This document shows, piece after piece, positions 32,260 to 42,370 of a stretch of DNA of 64,000 nucleotides. The translations under genes were made by a program, and so were the position numbers. Location of the stretch: assembly GCA_015179125.1 (NCBI GenBank), contig WHVA01000061.1, positions 186,001-250,000 on the forward strand. The letters are read 5' to 3'. Under the pieces are notes generated by a model that did not search any database, was not told the origin of the DNA, and was given only the letters and a program-made list of their open reading frames with translations. Each line of letters opens with the position of its first letter. Within the stretch, counting starts at the first letter, position 1. Source of the DNA: Gautieria morchelliformis. Lineage: Eukaryota > Basidiomycota > Agaricomycetes > Gomphales > Gomphaceae.

Positions 32260-35200
32260 AGGTAAGGGTTCAAGAATTGAGTTAAGTTGGATATCAGAAA
32301 TCGAGGTGGAAGGCAGAGGTCAGAGAGACAGAGGCCTTGCAAGTACTTGCTGTGGTAAGAACAGGAAACAGTGCAAAGGGAGTCATATATTCAAGTCAAT
32401 TATCTGATTGCAAAACAGAGGCACACATGACTGGGTTTTATACAAAGAGCTGAGATAACATGTCAGAAGGTAGAGGTAAGCAATTCCAGTGCAAGCAAAA
32501 GTAACTAGGATAAATGGAGTAAGTAACTAATACGGAACAAGAGGAACTACAAGGGGGTGCCGGGTAGAACTAAGAACAATCAATAGGCAAAAGAACAAGG
32601 GGAATGTGGGTCTAATTGATTGTTATGTATCGGAATTCCCAGAGGTTGGAACTGGAAAGGACAACGGCTTCAACTTATGTGTTGCGCCCCTGATGAACTA
32701 CCATCCTAAGTATTTCGGGATTGACTTGCGGATATCGGAGAAGGCAGAAGTTGGGAACAGAGTACTGAGAGTTGAGGTTCGAGGGTCGGAGAACAAAGGT
32801 CGGAGGAGGCGGAAGAGGCAGAGGACAGGGGATCGAGAGCGGAGGTAGACAAGACTAGCAAAACTCGCTGTGCTAAGAACAGGAGACAGTGCGAAGGGAA
32901 TCACGTATCAAAGTTGATTATCTGATTGCAGAAATGGAGACATACATGAGGGGGTTTTATACAAAGAGCTGAAGCAACAGGCAATAGTATGGTACTAAGC
33001 AAATTCCGGAGAGTGCGGGAATTGGAGAGACATACGGGCCAAGTAACTAATGCGGAACAATGGGATGACAAGGGGGGTGCAGGGTAGGGTAAGTACAATG
33101 GCAAAGAACAAGGCGAGTAAGTACAATAGGCATTGGAAGAAACAGAATTACGGAAATGGTATCTTGCTGTGTTCAGGGTTGAGTACAGGGGTCGGTATCT
33201 GGAGGTGGCCAGGGGTACTGAAATCACAAGGGTCGAGGTAGAGGGTTGCGGATGGTGCAGATGTTGCGGAATAGAGTTGGAGGTGGTGCGGAGGCGGTGC
33301 AGAGGTGGTGCGGAGGATATGCGGATATGGCGGAGATGGTTGAGCAGAACAGTTGTAACATTGATAGTGGAACAAATGGATCTCCTGATGCTCTGGACTT
33401 GCTATGCTAAGGCTCAAGTAGGGAAGGCCGGTGAATAGAGTCAAAAGGGGAAGTATGTGAATAGTAAAGAACAAGGGGATCAAAAGGTCAAAGTGTGGAC
33501 ATTGCGGAATAGAGCCAGAGGAGCCATGGGGGTACCAGAGTTGGTCGAGCAGCATGGTCATAACATTACCTACCTTCAATCAATAAGATGTGTTTTACTT
33601 ATCTGAATGAAATTTTCTTATCCAAATGTGTTTGACTTATCCCAAGTTTGATTTACCCAAGGTGTTTGACCTTACCGATGCGTTTGACCTTACCGAGGCA
33701 TTTGACTTGCACCCCCGCGCGAAGCGCGGGTATCCACCTAGTCTAAGAGTTAAACGCGCTCAGTGGGTTGTGGGCGCTGCTGACCAATGCTTGGTCACCA
33801 GTTTGTCAGCGGAGCGCGCGAGCGGCGCAGCCGCGAGCCCCTGGCCCTATCACCGGTTTACGCCGGTCTGCTGGCTCCAGGGCTCTCTCTTTAGGTCAGC
33901 GGTGAGCGGTGCAGCCGCGAGCATGAACGCTGGTCAGCGGTCACGTGACCCATTCGCCACAGCGTATGAGCATGGTCCGTGCACGACGCGCGCGCGGTAT
34001 AAAGGCCCACGGTAAGGAGGGAACGCTAGGAACCTGCCCCACCGGCGATTCCTCTGTCCGCTGTCTGCTCTGTGCTCTGTCTGCTCTGTGCTCTGTCTGC
34101 TCTGTGCTCTGTGCTCTGTGCTCTGTCCGCTGTCTGCTCTGTGCTCTGTCTGCTGTCTCCTCCTTTAGCTGGCTGCCTGTCTATTGCTTGGCTGGCCCTC
34201 TATTGGTAGGTAATATGTTTTTTTTATGCATTGCCATGTATTTTATTTTATTTGTAGTGGTAATTTTATTGTTTTTTTTTTTCATCATAGTATTGTCACA
34301 TGTGCATTATATTTTTATGATTTTTTTCGAAAATAGTTTTAAATAACATCCAAAGACTGCTGAAAAAAATGTATTTTAATATCAATATTTTTCAGGGTTT
34401 TTTCGAAAATTGACATCAATAAGTTTCCTCTAAAATCAATGACAATAGATTCTGCTTTTAAATGTGGTTTGTTTTATTGTTTTATTTACTGTAAAGCTGC
34501 TTACCAGCCACTCCTCTCTGGCTATACTGGTGGCTGGCTTACTATGGCTTTGGCTGGGCTCTGGGTTTCTCTGTCAGTCTCTGGGCTTCTCTGGCTTTGG
34601 CTGGGCATTAATAACAGCTTCTGCTTCAATGTACTGTACTTTTTTGACATTTTTTCGCAGATATATGTCAATAAATTATCCTGACTTTATGCAAATTGAC
34701 AACAGCTCCAGCTTAAATGTACAGTGCATTTTTTTGACAGATTTCGAAAAATAGATAATCCTAACTTTGCTAAAATTAATAACAGCTTCAGCTTACATGT
34801 ACTGGACAGTTTTTTGACACGAAAAATAGATAATCCTATAATCCTGACTTTGCTAAAATTAATGAGCAGCTGCTTAAATATGGTTTCCTTTACTATTTTA
34901 TTTATGTCTGTAAAATAGATATTGATACATGTCCCTGAGTTTGCTAAAAGTTAATGATAAGTAAAAGCCTCTGCTTGCAATTATATCTCTAATATTCATT
35001 GTAAACCCTCTGTCATTCACTTATTTTGCTTGCATATACAATAATTTCACTTTGAGGCCCTTGGGGATATGCTACACTTGGGGGATGCATGTTATTCATG
35101 GGGCACTACGCATGGGGGACAAGCTATACTCGGAGGACAAACAAGGGACATGCTACACACACTATACTTGAGGGATATGCTATGCACACTATACTTGGGG

Positions 35201-35659
35201 ACACACTACATGTGAGGACATGCCATGTGTGAGGACACACCTTACATATCCTTTAAATTTTTCGATATTTTTTCGCAAATAGACATCAATAAATAAAACT
35301 TGCTAACCTCAGTAACACTTAAATATCCTGTACATTTTTTTGACATTTTTTCGAAATGGATCTCAGTAACTTCTTTGCTCAAGTTAATAACAACTTCTGT
35401 TTTAATGTAGTGTGTTTTTTTTTTATCTTTTTTTGAAAAATAAATATAGATATCAATGAATTATCCTGACTTTGCTAAAATTAATACCAGCTTCAGGTTA
35501 CATGTACTGTACATTTTTTGACATTTTTTTAAAAGGTAGATATCAATAAATTATCCAGGCTTTGCTAAAATTAATGACAACAGCTGCTTAAATGTGGTTT
35601 CTTTTGCTATTTTATTTATGTCTATATATGTCACAAAATAGATACTGATACATGTCCCT

Positions 35660-36000
35660 GATATGTGTGAGGACATGTTACGTGTGAGGACATGTTACGT
35701 GTGAGGACATGATACCTGTGAGGACATGTTACGTGTGAGGACATGCTACCTGTGGGGACACATTACATGTGAGGACACATTATGTGTGAGGACACGCTAC
35801 CTGTGAGGACACGTTACGTGTGTGGACACGCTACCTGTAAGGACACGTTATGTGTGGAGACACGCTACCTGTGAGGACACACTACCTGTGAGGACATGTT
35901 ACGTTTGGGGACACACTACCTGTGAGGACACATTACGTGTGGGGACATGCTACCTGTGAGGACACGCTACCTGTGAGGACACGTTATGTGTGAGGACATG
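35660..36000 (+). repeat. GTGAGGACA minisatellite of unit 3
   Basis: Tandem words alternating GTGAGGACATGTTACGT and GTGAGGACACGCTACCT, period about 21 bp. Related in base pattern to the arrays of units 2, 4 and 5 but a different sequence variant. Confidence 0.75.
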
Positions 36001-36009
36001 CTATCCAAC

Positions 36010-36343
36010 TGCACTTTGGGTCTTCCCCCATTTCTGATTTTGGTATTGTTTCTGGTTCTGTGAGAGTGTCGTCATCGGAGGATCAGCTGGCATATCCATA
36101 TAACCACATTGTCAAAATTCAGGATCCCCAAGATCACTATTGGATCTATTTCACAATGCACAAGCTTTGAAACCTGTGGATTATGACAATAGGCGCAATC
36201 TTATAATCTCTGATGATTCAGTCAAGACTATTACCACTTTCATGTCTAGAGTCGCTGGGAGGCCCATCCCAGAGGTCGAGAGAGAGCTCTGCATGTTCGG
36301 CTGTTCCATGGGTGCATACACGATTCATGATACTATATGATCA
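36010..36343 (+). other. Coding-like segment peculiar to Helitron unit 3
   Basis: An open stretch (LKPVDYDNRRNLIISDDSVK, then FMSRVAGRPIPEVERELCMF to a stop at 36340) with an adjoining open piece upstream in another frame (SSEDQLAYPYNHIVKIQDPQ). Its composition looks like protein, unlike the surrounding repeats, and no other unit has it. I do not recognise the family; it may be a captured host exon. Confidence 0.35.
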
Positions 36344-38503
36344 GGGATATATTTTGCATGATCCTATTTACCCCAATGCACTTGACCTTGCTGATGCATT
36401 TGACCTTACCAAGGCGCTTGACCTACACCCCCGTGCGAAGCGCGGGTACCCACCTAGTTACACTATATGAAAGCGCCTCGGTGGGTTGTGGGTGTTGAGC
36501 TTATGTCAGGTTTTATGTCAGCCTTAGTCAGCTGGCCAATCGGACGCGAGCCAAGAATGCTGCGCAGCATGGTCACGTGACCGTTTGCGTTCCAAATTAG
36601 GTCAGCGGCGAGCGGCGCAGCCGCGAGCATAGAACGCTGCACTGCGGTCACGTGACCCGTTCGCGACCAGAGCGCGCATACGCGAGCGTGGTCCGTGCAC
36701 AACACGCGTGCGCGGTATAAAGGCCGAACGGTAAGGAGGAACCTGCCCAACCGGTGATTCCTCTCTCTGCTTTCTGCTTTCTGCTGTCTGCTGTCTGCTG
36801 TCTGCTGTGTCTGCAGTCTCCTCCCTTAGCTGGCTGGCTGTCCATTGCTATGGCTGGCTGGCTATTGATAAGTAATATCTTTTTTTTAATAGATTGCCAT
36901 GTATTTTATTATATTTGTGTTGGTAATTTTATTGGTTCCTTTGTTTTTTTTTCATCATATAGTTGTCATATTTTTGTGATTTTTTTCGAAAATAGATTTA
37001 AATAACATCTAAAGACTGCTGAAAAAAATAATTTTAATATCAATATTTTTTTTGAAAATTGACATCAATAAGTTTCCTCTAAAATTAATGACAATAGATT
37101 CTGCTTTTAAATGTGGTTTGTTTTATTGGTTTATTTACTGTAAAGCCGCTTACCAGCCACTCCTCTCTGGCTATACTGGTGGCTGGCTTACTATGGCTTT
37201 GGCTGGGCTCTGGGTTTCTCTGTCAGTCTCTGGGCTTCTCTGGCTTTGGCTCGGCATTAATAACAGCTTCTGCTTCAATGTACTGTACTTTGTTGACATT
37301 TTTTCGCAGATAGATGTCAATAATGACTTTATGAAAATTGACAACAGCTCCAGCTTAAATGTACAGTGCATTTTTTTGACATTTTTCGAAAAACAGATAA
37401 TCTTGACTCTGCTAAAATTAATAACAACTTCAGCTTAAATGTACTGGACATTTGTTTTGACATTTTTCAAAAAATAGATAATCCTGACTTTGCTAAAATT
37501 AATGACAGCAGCTGCTTAAATATGGCTTCCTTTACTATTTTATTTATGTCTGTATATGTCACAAAATAGATATTGATACATGTCCCTGAGTTTGCTAAAA
37601 GTTAATGAAAAGACAGCCTCTGCTTGCTTCGCTTTGTGCCATTGGGACATGCTACACACACTATGCATGGGGACACGCACGCTATGCATGGAGACACATA
37701 TGTTATGCGTGGAGACATGCATGTTAGGCGTGGAGACATGCATGTTAGGTGTGGAGACATGCATGTTGTGCATGGGGACACACATGCTATGCTTGGGGAC
37801 ATGCATGTTATGCATAGAGACACACATGTTATGCATGGGGACAAGCATGTTATGCATGTGCACACACACTATGCCTGGGGATGTGCACACGATATGGTGG
37901 GATACACTATGCTTGGGGACATACTATGCTTGGGGACAGACACACTATGCTTGGGGGACACGGTACAAACATGAGACACACTACGCACACTATGCTTGGG
38001 GAAAACACTACAAACAAGGGACATTCTACACATGCTATCCTTGGGGGACACACTTTGCACATTATACTTGAGGGAGAGGCTACACACACTACATGTAGGG
38101 ACATGCTACACACAAAATACTTGAGGGGGGAGTCACGTATCAAAATCGATTATCTGATTGCTGAACAGAGGCACACATGACTGGGTTTTATACAAAGAGC
38201 TGAGACAACATGTCAGAAGGTAGAGGTAAGCAATTCCAGTGCAAGTAACTAGGATAAAAGTACCTAATGTGAAACAGGAGGAACTACAAGGGGGTGCAGT
38301 GTAGAACTAAGAACAATAGGCAAAAGACCAAGGGTCTAATTGGTAGCGGAACAAATGGAACTCCTGATGCTCTGGACTTGCTATGCTGAGGGTCAAGTAT
38401 GGAATGCTGGTGAAAAGAGTCATTAGGGGAAATATGTGAAGAACAAGGGATCACAAGGTTGAAGTGCAGACATTGTGGAATAGAGTCGGAGGTGCGGGGG
38501 TAC

Positions 38504-38966
38504 TGTCAGGGGACACCCTGTTTTCCATTTCCAGTTCCGACTCCATTTCCGACTCCGCTTCCGATTCCGTTTCCATCTCCGCCTCCGCTCTCGGAAATGA
38601 TTCCGCTTCTGGGAGAACTTCCACCAGTTCTGTTCGCCTTCCCAGTTCCACTCCAATTTCCGAGTTCCACCCTCGGAACAGTGTCGGAAATCAAGCGACT
38701 CGCGTAATAGGTGACATCAAGGGTCGATCAAGGGTCAGGGAGGTGCAGGGTTGATGGCGGGTGCCAAGTGTTGTCCCTGGCTGCGCAGCGTAGTATAATA
38801 CGGGCTCGCTGACATTGGGGGTCCTTAGACTTTTCTCTTTGGATTTCCCCTTGTCAGGTGAGAATCCCCTCTCTTGTATGCTCTGTTCATTTATACAGAC
38901 TTTGGATTTCCCCTTGTCAGTTGTGTGGTAGTGTGATCTCCACAACTAGCCAGGGTTGCCCTTACA
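38504..38966 (+). repeat. Third copy of the gypsy B LTR, inside Helitron unit 4
   Basis: It runs TGTCAGGGGACACC to GCCCTTACA in the orientation opposite to fossil B. The next bases (GCAGAAAAGTCTCTCC) equal those following the 5' LTR of fossil B, so this is a 5' LTR with adjoining gag, not a solo LTR. No partner LTR is seen on the right. Confidence 0.9.
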
Positions 38967-40662
38967 GCAGAAAAGTCTCTCCCATAGAGGACCGGCGGTC
39001 GTACTGCGTGTCGCAGCCGCCATAGGTGCGTTCGGAATCGGAGACAGCGACTCGGAGATCGCAACCTCTTCCGCACACACAGCGTACGACAGCCCTTCTT
39101 CTTACGTCGAGCTCCCAACCCCGGAAATCCCGTCCCACATTTCTCCTTCCGACATGGATCTGGACGATCGTCTTCGGAATATGGAGGAGGAATTGACGCG
39201 GAACCGGATGAAGACCGACGCGATTGAAACAGCCTTACAAGCGATTTTGGCTGATGAGGAGGTTCCTAAGCTGAATGAGGGGCAAAGGTCTGCCCATGAT
39301 CAGATATTACGGTCAGCACTGACCAGAGATGCTCATGGGAAACCTGATGGACAAATGTTTTTTGTCACTGGCTCAGGTGGCGCTGGGAAATCATTCACAT
39401 GGAACACTCTAATCCACTCCTGTAGAGTGGAGAGCCTCATTGTGATTGCAGTAGCCTCATCTGCAATGGCTGCACTTATCCTCACTAAGGGTACAACCTC
39501 TCATAGCATGCTTGGAATTCCCATTCCTGTCCATGAGCGCTCTTTCTCCTCCATCAAAAAGAACTCTGACAAGGCTGACATGCTGAGACAGGCCAGTCTC
39601 CTCATCTGGGATGAGGCTGCAATGCAGCATCGCCATGCCATAGAGGCCATTGACAGGACACTGAGGGATTTCCTTGACCAGCCTGACAGACCCTTTGGTG
39701 GCATCACAGTCGCCTTTGGAGGTGACTTTCAGCAGACTCTGCCAATTGTCCCTAAAGGCTCCAAGGAGGATATCGTGGGAGCTACCCTTCAGAAGTCATA
39801 TCTGTGGCCAAAGATCAAGGTCCTCCATCTGACAGAGAACATGCGGGTGAGAAATGACCCTGACAGAGCCAGGTTTGCAGAATGGCTGCAGAATGTGGGC
39901 CAGGGAAAGGATCTCCCACTAGATCATATGTTCTCACTCCCTCCTCACATGGTTTGTGGCCCTGGAATTGAAGATCTGATCCAGGAAATATACCCTGGCA
40001 TTGGCAATCATGTCCCTGCCCAGGACAATTACTTTTTGGAGCGTGCCATCCTCTGTGCCAGAAACACTGAGGTCAATGAGATCAATTCCATGGTGTTTAG
40101 GGAGTTTCCAGGTGATGCTCAGGTCTTGCACTGCGCAAATTCCATTGAAGAATCCGATGATGCAGATCGGTATCCTGTGGAGTATCTGAATTCCATAGAG
40201 ATGGGCTGTCTTCCTCCTGCTCGCTTGGAAGTCAAGCCTGGAGTGCCTCTGATGCTGTTGCGCAATTTGGATCAGAAGCAAGGACTATGCAATGGGACAA
40301 GGTTGCGGTTGGTGAGGATAAGCATTAGAGTGTTGGAGGTCAGGATCATCTCAGGTCCATGTGCAGGCAATATTGCTTTCATCCCCAGGATCATCATTAA
40401 GCCATCAGAGGGAGAGTTGCCATTTGTGCTGCAAAGGAGGCAGTTTCCAGTGCGTTTGGCATTTGCAATGACTATCAACAAGTCTCAGGGACAGTCTTTG
40501 GGTACGGTTGGGCTGGACCTGAGATATCCAGTGTTTGGACATGGTCAGTTGTATGTTGGTGTATCAAGAGGGACCAATTGGAACAGAGTGAAGGTCTTGC
40601 TTGAGGAGGGTTTGGACACAACCAACATTGTATATAAAGATGTATTACTTAGAGCTCCTTGA
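38956..40662 (+). CDS. Chimeric ORF: gypsy gag N-terminus fused in frame to the Helitron helicase
   Basis: One uninterrupted frame. The first ATG is at 39154 (MDLDDRLRNMEEELTRNRMK), giving about 502 residues; upstream codons are open without an ATG. Up to about 39249 it matches the gag region of gypsy fossil B (ending ETALQAILA). From DEEVPKLNEGQRSAHDQ it is the complete RepHel helicase: Walker A GSGGAGKSF, LLIWDEAAMQH, GGDFQQTLPIV, and the terminal INKSQGQSLG with LRYPVFGHGQLYVGVSRG. Both parents share GCT at the junction (39250-39252), consistent with end-joining at microhomology. The fusion begins at the helicase domain border, so the helicase could fold. The Rep nuclease is absent. An upstream LTR could supply a promoter; expression is not shown by sequence. 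Confidence 0.75.
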   Translation: MPLQQKSLSHRGPAVVLRVAAAIGAFGIGDSDSEIATSSAHTAYDSPSSYVELPTPEIPSHISPSDMDLDDRLRNMEEELTRNRMKTDAIETALQAILADEEVPKLNEGQRSAHDQILRSALTRDAHGKPDGQMFFVTGSGGAGKSFTWNTLIHSCRVESLIVIAVASSAMAALILTKGTTSHSMLGIPIPVHERSFSSIKKNSDKADMLRQASLLIWDEAAMQHRHAIEAIDRTLRDFLDQPDRPFGGITVAFGGDFQQTLPIVPKGSKEDIVGATLQKSYLWPKIKVLHLTENMRVRNDPDRARFAEWLQNVGQGKDLPLDHMFSLPPHMVCGPGIEDLIQEIYPGIGNHVPAQDNYFLERAILCARNTEVNEINSMVFREFPGDAQVLHCANSIEESDDADRYPVEYLNSIEMGCLPPARLEVKPGVPLMLLRNLDQKQGLCNGTRLRLVRISIRVLEVRIISGPCAGNIAFIPRIIIKPSEGELPFVLQRRQFPVRLAFAMTINKSQGQSLGTVGLDLRYPVFGHGQLYVGVSRGTNWNRVKVLLEEGLDTTNIVYKDVLLRAP

Positions 40663-40934
40663 TTTTATTATATCCACTTCTCTTGATATGGTTTATGTGT
40701 TTTACTTCATTTTACTTGATGGAAATTGATTACTTTGATTTTCCCCAATGTACTTGACCTTACTGATATGTTAGACTTACTGATGTGTTAGACTTACTGA
40801 GGTGTTTGACCTACACCCCCGCGCGAAGCGCGGGTACCCACCTAGTTACACTATATGAAAACAGCTCGGTGGGTTGTGGGTGTCGAGCTTATGTCAGGTT
40901 TTAGGTCAGCCTTAGTCAGCTGGCCAATCGGACG

Positions 40935-41124
40935 CGAGCGGCGCAGCCGCAAGCCAAGAACGCTGCGCAGCATGGTCACGTGACCGTTTGCGGTCCAAAT
41001 TAGGTCAGCGGCAAGCGGCGCAGCCACGAGCATAGAACGCTGCGCAGCGGTCACGTGACCCGTTCGCGACCAGAGCGCGCATACGCGAGCGTGGTCCGTG
41101 CACGACACGCGCGCGCGGTATAAA
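40935..41124 (+). promoter_or_regulatory. Promoter-like region of Helitron unit 5
   Basis: GCGAGCGGCGCAGCCGC near 40935, CGCTGCGCAGC, two GGTCACGTGACC palindromes and TATAAA 59 bp after the second one, the same distance as in unit 4 (36657 to 36716). Confidence 0.6.
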
Positions 41125-42129
41125 GGCCGAACGGTAAGGAGGGAACGCCAGGAACCTGCCCAACCGGCAATTCCTCTGTCTGCTGTCTGCTGTCTGCTGT
41201 CTGCTGTCTGCTGTCTGCTGTCTGCTGTCTGCTGTCTGCTGTCTGCTCTGTCTGTTGTCTCCTCGTTTAGCTGGCTGGCTGTCTATTGCTTTGGGTGACT
41301 GGCTATCTATTGGCTTGGCTGGCTTTCTATTGGTAGGTAATATCTTTTTTTTGATGCATTGCCATGTATTTTATTTTATTTGTGTTGGTAATTTTATTGG
41401 TTCCTTTTTTTTTTTCATCATATAGTATTGTCACATGTGCATTATATTTTTGTGATTTTTTTTCGAAAATTGATTTAAATAACTGCAGAAAAGAATGTAT
41501 TTTAATATCAATATTTTTCAGGTTTTTTTCGAAAATTGACATCAATAAGTTTCCTCTAAAATTAATGACAATAGGTTCTGCTTTTAAATGTGGTTTGTTT
41601 TATTGTTTTATTGACTGTAAAGCTGCTTAGCTATACTGGTGGCTGGCTTACTATGGCTTTGGCTGGGCTCTGGGTTTCTCTGTCAGTCTCTGGGCTTCTC
41701 TGGCTTTGGCTGGGCATTAATAACAGCTTCTGCTTCAATGTACTGTACTTTTTTGACATTTTTTCGCAAATAGATATCAATAAATTATCCTGACTTTGTG
41801 AAAATTGACAACAGCTCCAGGTTAAATGTGCAGTGCATTTTTTGACATTTTTCGAACAATAGATAATCCTAACTTTGCTAAAATTAATGACAGCTTCAGC
41901 TTACATGTACTGGACATTTTCTTGACATTTTTTCGAAAAATAGATCATCCTGACTTTGCTAAAAATTAATGACAGCAGCTGCTTAAATATGGTTTCCTTG
42001 ACTATTTTATTTATGTCTGTATATGTCACAAAATAGATATTGATACATGTCCCTGAGTTTGCTAAAAGTTAATAAGTAGTAACAGCCTCTGCTTGCTTCA
42101 CTTTGATGCCCTTGGGGATATGCTACGCA

Positions 42130-42370
42130 CGCTATGCTTGGGGACACGCATGTTATGCGTGGGGACACACATGCTATGCTTGGGGACACGCATGTTATGC
42201 GTGGAGACACGCATGTTATGCATGGGGACACGCATGTTATGCATGGGGACACGCATGTTATGCGTGGAGACACGCATGTTATGCATGGGGACACGCATGT
42301 TATGCATGGGGACACGCATGTTATGCGTGGAGACACGCATGTTATGCATGGGGACAAGCATGCTATGCAT
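42130..42370 (+). repeat. Highly regular 21-bp minisatellite with 63-bp higher-order period
   Basis: The unit CGCATGTTATGCATGGGGACA alternates with CGCATGTTATGCGTGGAGACA in the order one GCGTGGAG to two GCATGGGG, making a 63-bp higher-order repeat. Seven codons per unit keeps all frames on both strands open; those ORFs are not genes. Confidence 0.9.

Larger units (their letters stand above)
29965..33741 (+). mobile_element. Helitron unit 2 (non-autonomous, with an internal 3' end)
   Basis: It starts directly after the CTAG of unit 1 with a Helitron-type 5' module and ends at CTAG 33738-33741. A second complete 3' end (CCCATGC/GCATGGG hairpin, TATCCAC, CTAG) lies inside at 32232-32259, so the unit is either a 2.3-kb Helitron plus 1.5 kb carried along by read-through or two elements. 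Contents: promoter (30043-30182), CTGTCTG microsatellite (30237-30360), a GTAAGT donor-like site at 30434, T-rich repeats with TTTTCGAAAA words (30540-31160), a minisatellite (31230-32100), and a 1.5-kb segment with two similar halves (AGTGCRAAGGGARTCA, then a TTTTATACAAAGAGCTGA box). No real coding sequence. Confidence 0.75.
33742..36457 (+). mobile_element. Helitron unit 3 (non-autonomous, 2.7 kb)
   Basis: It starts with TCTAAGAGTTAAACGCGC directly after a CTAG and ends at CTAG 36454-36457; the hairpin stem CCCGTGC / GCGCGGG has one G-T wobble. Contents: GAGCGGCGCAGCCGCGAGC near 33819, one GGTCACGTGACC (33939-33950), TATAAA at 33998-34003, a CTGTCTGCTC microsatellite (34045-34160), T-rich TTTTTTCGAAAA repeats (34260-35640), a GTGAGGACATGTTACGT minisatellite (35660-36000) and a coding-like 330-bp segment (36010-36343). 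Confidence 0.8.
36458..40845 (+). mobile_element. Helitron unit 4: chimera with a gypsy LTR, gag start and RepHel helicase
   Basis: It starts TTACACTATATGAAAGCGCC directly after CTAG of unit 3 and ends CTAG at 40842-40845. The left half is a non-autonomous type: two GGTCACGTGACC (36571-36582 and 36646-36657), TATAAA 36716-36721, microsatellite, T-rich repeats, minisatellite 37650-37950. A complete gypsy LTR (38504-38966) and the first part of gag follow, then from about 39250 the helicase domain and 3' end of an autonomous Helitron. The helicase is closer to unit 6 than to unit 1 (shared ILCARNTEVNEINSMVFREF). Confidence 0.85.

Noticed and set aside
42130-42370. CRISPR-like array
   Set aside because: Adjacent tandem repeats without unique spacers, in a eukaryotic transposon.
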